Source: Streptomyces formicae (GTDB lineage Bacteria > Actinomycetota > Actinomycetes > Streptomycetales > Streptomycetaceae). From it: a DNA stretch of 64,000 nt. This document shows, one piece after another, positions 1-34,800 of the stretch. Position 1 is the first letter of the stretch, and every line of letters starts with the position of its first letter. A program made the translations under genes and the position numbers. The stretch covers positions 4,070,001 through 4,134,000 of the forward strand of contig NZ_CP022685.1 of assembly GCF_002556545.1 (NCBI RefSeq). The letters run 5' to 3'. Below the pieces are notes generated by a model. That model made no database searches and was not told where the DNA came from. It worked only from the letters and a program-made list of their open reading frames with translations.

Positions 1-22620
<22,620 letters not shown>

Positions 22621-22621
<1 letters not shown>

Positions 22622-25600
22622 CAGTTCTCCTTGGGGCGCGGCATGCGCCGCAGTGCGGGCCGCTGCGACTTCTGCGCGGTTCCCAGCTGTTCGGTCAACG
22701 TGGCTGCGTTCGGTGCTTCGAAGAGGGCGCGCAGGGGCAGCTCGACGCCGAGGCGGGTGCGGATGCGGCTGATCAGGCGGGTGGCGAGCAGGGAGTGCCC
22801 GCCCAGGTCGAAGAAGCTGTCGTCGATACCGACCCGCTCCACTCCCAGTACCTCGGCGAAGATCTCGCACAGGGCTCGTTCGCGTTCCGAGCGCGGGGCG
22901 CGGAAGGCCGAAGCCGCGGCGTAGTCGGGGGCGGGCAGGGCACGCCGGTCCAGCTTTCCGTTCGCCGTCAACGGCAGCGCGTCCAGGACCACGACCGCGG
23001 CCGGGACCATGAACTCCGGCAGACGCTCGCCCACGTACCGGCGCAGCTCCCTGTTCACCAGCTCCGGGTCGCGGGCCTGCTCGGTGGAGTCGGTGCTCGA
23101 CGGGATGACGTACGCGACGAGCCTCTTGTCGCCGGGCTGGTCCTCACGGGCCACCACCGCGACCTGCGCGACATCAGGGTGGGTGGCGATGGCCGCCTCG
23201 ACCTCACCGAGCTCCACACGGAAACCACGGATCTTGACCTGGAAGTCCGCCCGGCCCAGGAACTCCACCGTGCCATCCGCACACCACCGCGCCAGATCCC
23301 CCGAGCGATACATCCGCTCACCCGGCCCCGCGAACGGATCCGGCACAAACCGCTCCGCCGTCAGGCCGGGACGGTTGAGATAGCCCCGCGCCAACTGCGC
23401 ACCCGCCAAATACAGCTCACCGGCCACACCGACCGGGACCGGCCGCAGCGAGGCATCCAGGACATAGACGCGGCTGTTGGCCACCGGACGCCCGATCGAC
23501 GGCAACACCGGCCAGCCCGCCGGATCCCCCTCCAGCGACAGCGCCGTCACCACATGCGTCTCGGTCGGCCCGTAGTAGTTGTGCAACCGCCGCCCCGGCA
23601 CCGCACCGAAGAACTCCCGCACCGCACCATGCACACTCAAGGCCTCGCCCGCCTGGGCGATGTCCCTCAACTCGGGCAATTCCAGCCCCAGTTCGGCCGC
23701 CGCCTCCGCGACCGCCTCAACCATCGGCATCGGGGCGAACAACTCCCCCACCCCCCGCCCGGCAAACCAGCGCACCAGCTCCGCGGCACCCCGCCGCGTC
23801 TCATCCCGCGGCACCACCAACGTCTTGCCCGACCACAACGCCGAGAACATCTCATGCGCCGCCGCATCAAAACCCAACGCCGCGAACTGACCCGTCCGCC
23901 GACCCACACCACCCGACAGCACCTGAGCGTGCCAGGCCAACAGATTCACCATCGCCCCGGCGGGGAACACCACACCCTTCGGCCGGCCCGTCGACCCCGA
24001 GGTGTACATCACGTACACAGGGTGATCGGGCAGCAGGACGCAGCCCCGCTCCACCACCGACAGATCACCATCCGCATACCCGGCTAGCGCCTCGCCCGTG
24101 ACCTCCACGCCACGACCGGACAGCTCCTCGGGCAACCGGCCCAGCGTCTGCTCCGAGCCCAGCACACACACCGGATCGGCATCCTGGAACATGTACGCGA
24201 TCCGATCCGCCGGATACTCCGGATCCACCGGAACATACGCCGCACCCGACTTCACCACCGCCAACAACGCCACCGGCAACCACTCCGAACGCGGCAACAT
24301 CAACGCCACCACACGCTCAGGACCAGCACCCCGCTCCACCAACAACCGCGCCAAACGATTCGCCCGCGCATTCACCTCCGCATAACTCAGCTCCACCCCC
24401 TCAAACACCACAGCGGTCATCTGCGGCGTGCGTGCCGCCTGCGCCTCAAACCCCTCCGGCAACGACACCCACGGAACCTCAACACCCGTCGCATTACGGC
24501 CCACCAGCAGCTCACGCCGCTCTACCGCCGACAACACCTCCAACTCACCCACACGCCGGTCCGCATCAGCCACCACCCCCGCCAACACACGACCAAACCG
24601 CTCCACCAACCCCACAACCGTCCCCCGATCAAACAAATCAACGGAGAACTCCAGGAGGCAGTCCATGCCTCCGGCGTTGGCTTCCCTTTCGGTGATCCGC
24701 AGGAGCAGGTCGAACTTGGACGACGCGGTTTCCGCCAGCTCTCCGGTGAGCGTGAGCTGCGGAAGGCGGAGTTCGGCCTGTTCGTTGTTCTGGAAGGCGA
24801 GCATCACCTGGAACAGCGGGTGCCGCGACATCGACCGCTCGGGGTTCAGCACCTCCACCAAGTGCTCGAACGGCACATCCTGATGCGCATACGCCGCCAG
24901 ATCCGTCTCACGCACCCGCTCCACCAGCTCACGGAACGTCGGATCACCCGACAGATCGGTACGGAGCACCAGCGTGTTCACGAAGAACCCGACCAGATCG
25001 TCCAACGCCTCATCCGTACGACCCGCGACCGGCGTACCGATCGGAACGTCCGTACCCGCACCCATCCGCGACAACAACGCCGCGAACGCCGCCCGCACCA
25101 CCATGAACACACTCGCACCCGACGTACGGGCGAGTTCGGCCAGGCCCGCGTGGACCTCCGCGTCCACCTCGAAGGCCACTTGCTCGCCGCGGAAGGACGC
25201 CACCGCCGGGCGCGGACGATCCGTCGGCAGCTCCAACTGGTCGGGCAAGGCGGCCAGTTGCTGCTTCCAGTAGGCGAGCTGGCGGCTCAGCAGGCTTTCG
25301 GGGTCGGCTTCGTCGCCGAGGAGGTCCCGCTGCCACAGCGCGTAGTCTGCGTACTGCACCGGCAGCGGCTCCCACACCGGGGCGCCACCACTGACCCGTG
25401 CCTCGTACGCCTGCGCCACGTCCCGCGCCAGCGGGACCATCGACCAGCCGTCACCGGCGATGTGGTGCAGCACCACCACCAGCACGTGCACGTCCTCGAC
25501 CAGCGCGAAGAGCCTGGCGCGCAGCGGCATGTCGACCGTCAGGTCGAAGCCGCGCTCGGCCTGCTCGACCACCAGGTCCGGGAGTTCCTCCTCCGTCGCC

Positions 25601-25889
25601 GGGGTCACGTCGAGGGCCGGCCAGGTTCCCTCTCCGTCGGCGGTCTCGTGGACCTCCCTGATCTCCTGGAACGGCACGCCGTCCGCGCCCTCGGGGAAGA
25701 CGGTGCGCAGCGACTCGTGCCGGACGACGATGTCCCGCAGCGCGGACCGCAGCGCCACCCGGTCCAGGGTTCCGGTGAGCCGCAGGGCGACAGGCATGTT
25801 GTACGTGGCGGCCGTGGCGCCTTCGAAGCGGTTGAGGAACCACATCCTGCGCTGGGCGAAGGACAGCGGCACCTCGGCCGGGCGGTCCA
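22621..25889 (-). other. NRPS A module 5 (C-A-PCP), proline-like variant A domain
   Basis: HHIAGDGW lies near residue 4408. The A domain is near-identical to module 2 (pocket D-A-H-F-A-A-Y-V-V-K) but carries a longer insertion ([16 protein letters not shown]) in its C-terminal subdomain. The PCP near residue 5295 passes the chain to the first C domain of NRPS B. Confidence 0.8.
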
Positions 25890-28800
25890 TCGGCGCCAGC
25901 GGCGCACGCGCGTCGCCGGCCTGTGCCAGCCACTCCGCGAGCCGGGCCACCGTCGGTGCCTCGAACAGGGCGCGCAGGGGCAGTTCGACGCCGAGCACCG
26001 TGCGGGCGCGGCTCACCAGGCGGGTGGCGAGCAGCGAGTGCCCGCCCAGGTCGAAGAAGTTGTCGTCGATGCCGATCGTGGTGACGCCGAGGATCTCGGC
26101 GAAGACCGCGCACAGGACTTCCTCGCGCCCGTCCCGGGGGGCCCGGCTCGTTCCGCCCTGGGAGCCCGGGGAGCCTTGGGAGCCGTTGAGTTCGGGGGCG
26201 GGCAGGGCCCGCGTGTCGAGCTTTCCGTGCGCGGTCAGCGGGAGTTCGGCGAGGGTCACGATCGCGGCCGGGACCATGTGCTGCGGGAGCCGTCCGCTGA
26301 GGGACTTCAGGATCGTGTCCGTCTCCAGTGTCGCACCGGCCGCCGGGACGACGTAGGCGACGAGGCGCTTGTCTCCGGGCTGGTCCTCGCGCAGGAGGAC
26401 CGTGGCGCGGTCGATGCCCGGGTCTTCCGTGAGCGAGGCTTCGATCTCGCCGGGTTCGATGCGGAAGCCGCGCAACTGGATCTGGGCGTCGGCGCGCCCC
26501 ACATAGTCGAGGGTGCCGTCCGCCCGCCACTTCACGAGGTCGCCCGTGCGGTACATCCGCTCGCCGCCGGCCCCGAACGGGCAGGCCACGAACCGCTCCG
26601 CCGTCACGCCGGCCCGCCCCGCGTACCCGCGGGCCACCTGCACGCCCGCCACGTGGAGTTCGCCGACCACGCCCACCGGCACCGGGCGCAGGCCGCCGTC
26701 CAGGACGTACACGCGGTTCTCGCCCCGCGGGCGGCCGACGGACACTCCGCCCGAAGGCAGCGCCTCGCCCGGCTCCACCCGGTGTTCGGTGACGTTCACG
26801 GTCGTCTCGGTAGGCCCGTAGGCGTTGACGACGACCGCCCTCGGGTGGCGTCGCCGCCACTCCGCGACATCGGCGCCCGCCAGGGCCTCGCCGCCAAGGA
26901 CCAGTTCACCGGTCGGCGAGACCTGTTCCGGCAGGGTCAGCAGCAGAGGGACGTGGCTCGGTGTCGCCTTCATGAACGACGGGGAGTGCCGTTCCCGTTC
27001 GGCACCCGGGGTCTCGGGCATCCGCAGGAGGTCGACCACGCGGGCGCGGCCACCCGACACCAGGGGAAGCAGCACGGATGCCATCGTCATGTCGAAGGTG
27101 ACCGGCGACTGCCAGGCCACCACATCCGACGCTTCCGGGTGGGCTGCCTGAGCCCACGTCAAGTACCTGGCCAGCGACCGGTGTTCGACGACCACGCCCT
27201 TCGGGAGCCCCGTCGAGCCGGAGGTGTACACGACGTATGCCGCGTGCTCCGGCAGCGGTGCGGCACCGGCGGTGCCCGTACCGACCGCCTTGTCATCCAC
27301 CCTCTCGTCCGCCCGGCCGTCCACGAGGACCCGCGGCAGGTCGCCCGGCAAGGCCGCCGTGGTCCGTGCGGTCGTCACGGCGCACACGGGCCGCATGTCC
27401 CGGCACATCAGAGCCACCCGTTCCGCCGGGTACTCCTCGTCGACGGGCAGGAAGACGGCTCCCGCCTTCCACACGGCCACCATCGCCACCACGAACTCCA
27501 CCGAGCGGGGCAGGGCCACCGCCACCGCGCGCTCGGCAGCGGCACCCTGCGCCGCCAGGAGCCGCGCCAAGTCCGCGGCCCACGCGTTCAGTTCCGCGTA
27601 CGACAGCGTGGTGTCGCCGCACTCCACGGCCACCGCGTCAGGCGTCCGCCCCACCTGCTCCGCGAACAGGTCGAGCGCCGTGGTGCCGGCCGACGGTCCA
27701 CCGTCCGCTCCCGGCGCCCACTCGTCCAGGACGAGACGCCGCTCCCGCGGCGACAGCAGCTCCGCCGCGACCACCGGGCGCTCCGGATCCGCGACGAACT
27801 CCCGCAGCAGGCGCTCGAACCGGCGCGCCATGCCCTCGGCGGTGCTCCGGTCGAACAGATCGGCCGCGTAGGTGAGTTCACCGGTGATGCCGTCGGGCTT
27901 CCGGTCCGCGTCGAAGGCCTCGTCGAGGTTGACGGACAGGTCGAACTTGACCGCTGCCAGCTCCGCCGGCTCGCCGGTGAGGGCGAGGCCGGGGAGTTCG
28001 AGGCGGGGCGGGCTCGTGTTCTGGAAGGCCAGCATCACCTGGAACAGCGGGTGCCGCGACATGGAACGTGCGGGGTTCAGTACGTCCACGAGGTGCTCGA
28101 ACGGCACGTCCTGGTGCGCGAAGGCCCGCAGGTCCGATTCCCTGACCCGCTCGACCAGTTCACGGAAGGTGGGGGTGCCGGACAGGTCGGTGCGCAGCAC
28201 CAGCGTATTGACGAAGAACCCGACCAGGTCGTCCAGCGCCTCGTCCGTGCGGCCCGCCACCGGTGAGCCGATCGGGATGTCCGTCCCTGCGCCGAGCCGG
28301 GAGAGGAGCGCCGCGAGCGCCGCCCGCACCACCATGAACACGCTGGCGCCCGTCTCGCGCGCCAGGTCGGTGAGGTCCTGGTGGAGCCGTGCATCGAGGT
28401 GGATCCCCACGTGTCCGCCCCGGTGGGTGGACACGGCAGGGCGGGGCCGGTCGGTGGGGATCTCCAACTGTTCGGGCAGGCCTGCCAGTTGGCGGCTCCA
28501 GTAGGCGACCTGCCGTCCGAGCAGGCTTTCCGCGTCGGATCCTTCGCCGAGCAGCTCCCGCTGCCACAGAGCGTAGTCCGCGTACTGCACCGGCAGCGGC
28601 TCCCACTCGGGAGCGTGACCGTCGGCCCGCGCCTCGTACGCAGCCGCCACGTCCCGCGCCAGCGGTGCCATCGACCAGCCGTCGCCCGCGATGTGGTGCA
28701 GCACCACGAACAGTACGTGCGTGTTGTCGTTCAGCGTGAACAGCACGGCCCGCAACGGGAGTTCGCAGGTCACATCGAATCCGCGGGCCGTCTCCCGGGC

Positions 28801-31800
28801 CAGGGCGGCGGACAGGGCGGCCTCGGTGACGCGGGTCAGCGGCAGCTCCACGCGGGCGGCGGCGGTGTCGATGATCCGCTGCCGGGGGGTGCCGTCGGGG
28901 CCCTCGGGGAAGACCGTGCGCAGGCTCTCGTGCCGGGCGACCACGTCCCCCAGGGCTGCGGCGAGCGCATCGCGGTCCAGGGCGCCCGTCAGGCGGAGCG
29001 CGATGGGCATGTTGTACGTGGCGGCCGTCGCGCCTTCGAGGCGGTTGAGGAACCACAGGCGCCGCTGGGCGAAGGACAGGGGCACATCGGCCGGGCGGTC
29101 CATCGGCGCCAGCACCGCGCGTGCGCCGTCGGCGTCGGCGACGCGCTGGGCCAGCTGGGCCACGCTCGGCGCCTCGAACAGGGCGCGCAGCGGCAGCTCC
29201 ACGCCGAGCACCGTACGGACGCGGCTCACCAGGCGGGTGGCGAGCAGCGAGTGGCCGCCCAGGTTGAAGAAGCTGTCCTCGGGGCCGACCCGTTCCAGGT
29301 CGAGCACCTCGGCGAACAGCCCGCACAGCACTTCCTCGTGCGCGGTGCGCGGCGCCCTGCCGCGGGCCGGGGCGGAGAAGTCGGGCACGGGCAGTGCCTT
29401 GCGGTCGAGCTTGCCGTTCACCGTCACGGGCAGCGCGGCCAGGACGACGACGGCGGCGGGCACCATGAACTCCGGCAGGCGGGCGCCCACGAACTGCCGC
29501 AGCTCTCCCGGCTCGACGGTGGAGCCGGCTGCCGGCACGACGTAGGCGACGAGGCGGGTGTCGCGGCCGTCACCGGAGAGGACCGTGACCACGGCCTGTC
29601 CGACGGCCGGGTGTGCGGCGACAGCCGATTCGACCTCGCCAAGCTCCACACGGAATCCGCGGATCTTCACCTGGAAGTCGGTACGGCCGAGGAACTCGAT
29701 GTTCCCGTCGGACCGCCACCGCACCAGGTCCCCGGTGCGGTACATGCGCTGCCCCGCGGGGCCGTACGGGTTCGCCACGAACCGGTCCGCGGTGAGGTCG
29801 GGCCTGCCCACGTAGCCGCGGGCCAACTGCACTCCCGATACGTAGAGTTCGCCGGGCACACCGGCCGGGACGGGGCGCAGCCGGTCGTCCAGGACGTAGG
29901 CGCGGGTGTTCCACACGGGGGCGCCGATCGGCACGCTCGGGGCGCCGGGCTCGTGGCGGACCACCCATCGGGTGACGTCGATGGACGCCTCCGTGGGCCC
30001 GTACAGATTGAAGAGCCCCGAGTCCAGGGTGTCGCGGAACTTCTCGGCGAGCTCCAGGGATGTGGCCTCGCCACCGAGGATCACCGTGTGCAGCGTCGTA
30101 CACGTGGAGGCGGTCGGCTCCGCGAGGAACACGGCGAGCATCGACGGCACGAACTGCAGCGTCGTGACCCGCTGGGCGCGGATGACCTCGACGAGATAGG
30201 CGGGGTCCCGGTGCCCGCCCGGGTCGGCGACCACGAGGGTCGCTCCGACCTGAAGCGCCCAGAAGAACTCCCATACGGAGACGTCGAAGCCGGTCGGTGT
30301 CTTCTGCAGGATGCGGTCTCCGGCTCCCTGCGGGTGCTTGGCCTGCATCCACGCGAGCCGGTTGACGATGGCGTCGTGCGGGATCAGCACGCCCTTGGGT
30401 CGGCCGGTGGACCCGGAGGTGTAGATCACATACGCGGGATGGGACAGGCTCAGCGGCGCGGTCCTGTCGGCGTCACCCAGGCAGGTGTCCGGGTAGCGGG
30501 CGAGCGACGCCTCGAAGCCAGGAGCGTCGAGGACGACGGCGGGCAGCGTGCCCGGAAGCAGGTCCACGGTGTCGGCCGAGGTGAGGACGCACACCGGTCG
30601 GGCGTCGTCGAGCATGTACGCGATCCGGTCGGCCGGGTACTCGGGGTCGACCGGAAGGTAGGCGGCCCCTGCCTTCACGGTGGCGTACACCGCCACGACC
30701 TGGTCAATGGAGCGGGGCAGGGCGAGTGCGACGAGCCGCTCAGGACCCGCGCCCCGCTCGACGAGCAGCCGCGCGATCCGGTTGGCGCGGGCGTCGAGTT
30801 CCGCGTAGGTGAGTTCCACGCCCCCGTGGACCACGGCCGTCGCGTGCGGGGTGCGTGCCACCTGCTCCTCGAACAGGACCGGCAGAGGGGCCTGGCGCAC
30901 CGGGGTGTCGGTGGCGTTCCACTCCTCGACGATCCGCCGCCGCTCCTCCGGGGAGAGCACGTCGAGGGCCGTGACGGGCCGGTCCGGGTCGCGGACCACG
31001 CCGCGCAGGACGCGCTCGAAGCGGGCCACCAGTTCCTCGGCCGTGCTCCGGTCGTACAGGTCGGTGGCGAATTCCAGGACGCCGGCGAGGCCCCCTTCGG
31101 CACCGGTGTCCGTGTGCAGCTCGTCGAGGTAGACGCACAGGTCGAAGCGGGCGGCCGGAGCGGCCCCCGATTCGGCGGCGACGGTGAGGCCGGGGAGCCG
31201 CAGCCGCGGCTGCTCGACGTTCTGGAAGGCCAGCATCACCTGGAACAGCGGGTGCGACGCCATCGACCGGGCCGGGTTGAGGACCTCCACGAGGTGCTCG
31301 AAGGGGACGTCCTGGTGTGCGTGTGCCGCCAGGTCCGTCTCGCGGACCCGCTCGACCAGCTCACGGAAGGTGGGGTCGCCGGACAGATCGGTGCGCAGCA
31401 CCAGGGTGTTCACGAAGAACCCGACGAGGTCGTCGAGCGCCTCATCGGTACGCCCGGCCATCGGTGAGCCGATCGGGATGTCCGTCCCCGCGCCCATCCG
31501 CGAGAGCAGCGCCGCGAACGCCGCCCGCACCACCATGAACACGCTGGCGCCCGACGCACGGGCCAGCTCGGCGAGGCCCTTGTGCAGCTCCGCGTCCAGC
31601 GCGAAGGTCAGGCTGTCACCACGGTAGGAGGCTACGGCGGGGCGCTGGCGGTCCGTCGGGAGCGCCAACTGCTCCGGCAGGTCGGCCAGTTGTGCGGTCC
31701 AGTAGGCGAGTTGGCGGCTCAGAAGGCTGTCGGGGTCGTTCTCGTCACCGAGCAGCTCCCGCTGCCAGATCGCGTAGTCCGCGTACTGCACCGCCGGCGG

Positions 31801-34800
31801 CTGCCACTTCGGGGCGCGACCGTCGACGCGTGCCTCGTACGCCTGCGCCACGTCCCGCGCCAGCGGCGCCATCGACCAGCCGTCACCAGCGATGTGGTGC
31901 AGCACCACCACCAGGACGTGCGTGGTGTCGTCGAGCGTGAAGAGCCAGGCACGTACGGGCAGTTCGTCGGTCAGCGCGAACCCGCAGCTCGCGGCCTCGG
32001 CCACGCGCGCTGGCAGTTCTTCCGGAGTTGTCCGGACTGCGCCCAGTGCCACGGTGGCCTGGTCGGTGTCGAGGATGCGCTGGTAGGGGGTGCCGTCGGG
32101 GCCTTCGGGGAAGACCGTGCGCAGGCTCTCGTGCCGGGCGACGACATCCCCCAGGGCTGCGGCGAGCGCGTCCTGGTCCAAGGTGCCGGTCAGCCGCAGC
32201 GTGATGGGCAGGTTGTACGTCGAAGTGGCCGACCCCTCGAAGCGGTTGAGGAACCAGAGGCGCCGCTGGGCGAACGACAGCGGCACCTCGGCGGGGCGAT
32301 CGGCGGGGGCCAGCGCCGCACGCGCGGCCGTGCCGTCGGCCGCGATCCGCTCACCGAGCTGGACGACACTGGGCCCCTCGAACAGAGCGCGCAGGGGCAG
32401 CTCGACGCCGAGGCGGGTGCGGATGCGGCTGATCAGACGGGTGGCGAGCAGGGAGTGCCCGCCCAGGTCGAAGAAGCTGTCGTCGATACCGACCCGCTCC
32501 ACTCCCAGTACCTCGGCGAAGATCTCGCAGAGCGCGTGCTCGCGCTCGGTGCGGGGCGCACGGAAAGCCGAGGCTGCGGCGTAGTCGGGGGCGGGCAGGG
32601 CACGCCGGTCCAGCTTTCCGTTCGCCGTCAACGGCAGCGCCTCCAGGACCACGACCGCGGCCGGGACCATGAACTCCGGCAGACGACCGCTCAGGTAGCT
32701 CCGTATCTCGGTTCCGTCTGCCTCTTCGCCATCGCGAGGCACTACGTACGCGACGAGCCTCTTGTCGCCGGGCTGGTCCTCACGGGCCACCACCGCGACC
32801 TGCGCGACATCAGGGTGGGTCGCGATAGCCGCCTCGACCTCACCGAGCTCCACACGGAAACCACGGATCTTGACCTGGAAGTCGGCCCGGCCCAGGAACT
32901 CCACCGTGCCATCCGCACACCAACGCGCCAGATCCCCCGAGCGATACATCCGCTCACCCGGACCCGCGAACGGATCCGGCACAAACCGCTCCGCCGTCAG
33001 CCCGGGACGGTTGAGATAGCCCCGCGCCAACTGCGCACCCGCCAGGTAGAGCTCACCGGCCACACCGACCGGGACCGGGCGCAGCGCTCCGTCCAGGACA
33101 TAGACGCGGCTGTTGGCCACCGGACGCCCGATCGACGGCAGCACCGGCCACGCCGAGGGGTCTCCTGTCAGGGACAGTGCCGTCACCACATGTGTCTCAG
33201 TCGGCCCGTAGTAATTGTGCAACCGCCGCCCCGGCACCGCACCGAAGAACTCCCGCACCGCACCATGCACACTCAAGGCCTCGCCCGCCTGGGCGATGTC
33301 CCTCAACTCGGGCAATTCCAGCCCCAGTTCGGCCGCCGCCTCCGCGACCGCCTCAACCATCGGCATCGGGGCGAACAACTCCCCCACCCCCCGCCCGGCA
33401 AACCAGCGCACCAGCTCCGCGGCACCCCGCCGCGTCTCATCCCGCGGCACCACCAACGTCTTGCCCGACCACAACGCCGAGAACATCTCATGCGCCGCCG
33501 CATCAAAACCCAACGCCGCGAACTGACCCGTCCGCCGACCCACACCACCCGACAGCACCTGAGCGTGCCAGGCCAACAGATTCACCATCGCCCCGGCGGG
33601 GAACACCACACCCTTCGGCCGGCCCGTCGACCCCGACGTATACATCACGTACACAGGGTGATCGGGCAGCAGGACGCAGCCCCGCTCCACCACCGACAGA
33701 TCACCATCCGCATACCCGGCTAGCGCCTCGCCCGTGACCTCCACGCCACGACCGGACAGCTCCTCGGGCAACCGGCCCAGCGTCTGCTCCGAGCCCAGCA
33801 CACACACCGGATCGGCGTCCTGGAACATGTACGCGATCCGATCCGCCGGATACTCCGGATCCACCGGCACATACGCCGCACCCGACTTCACCACCGCCAA
33901 CAACGCCACCGGCAACCACTCCGAACGCGGCAACATCAACGCCACCACACGCTCAGGCCCAGCACCCCGCTCCACCAACAACCGCGCCAAACGATTCGCC
34001 CGCGCATTCACCTCCGCATAACTCAGCTCCACACCCTCAAACACCACAGCGGTCGCCTCAGGCGACCGCGCCACCTGCGCCTCAAACCCCTCCGGCAACG
34101 ACACCCACGGAACCTCAACACCCGTCGCATTACGGCCCACCAACAGCTCACGCCGCTCCGCGGACGACAGCACCTCCAACTCGCCGACCCGCCGGTCGGC
34201 ATCAGCCACCACCCCCGCCAACACACGACCAAACCGCTCCATGAGGTTCTCGGCGGTCGCGCGGTCGAACAGGTCGACGGCGAACTCCAGAACTCCCGTC
34301 AGCCCGGCGGGCTCACCCGCACCGTCGTGCTCCTCGGTGATGTTGAGGAGCAGGTCGAACTTGGCTGTCTGGGTACCGAGTTGGTCGATGTCCGTCGTTA
34401 GGCCGGGGAGTTCGAAGTGGGGCGCGGCGTTGTTCTGGAAGGCGAGCATCACCTGGAACAGCGGGTGGGATGCCATCGAGCGGGCCGGATTGAGGGACTC
34501 CACCAGGTGCTCGAAGGGCACATCCTGATGCGCGTACGCCGCCAGATCCGTCTCACGCACCCGCTCCACCAGCTCACGGAACGTCGGATCACCAGACAGG
34601 TCGGTGCGCAGCACGAGGGTGTTCACGAAGAAGCCGACCAGATCGTCCAACGCCTCATCCGTACGACCCGCAATCGGCGTACCGATTGGAATGTCCGTGC
34701 CCGCACCCATCCGCGACAACAACGCCACGAACGCCGCCTGCATCACCATGAAGAGGCTGGCGTCGTTCTCCTGCGCCAGGGCGGCCAGGGCCTTGTGCGT

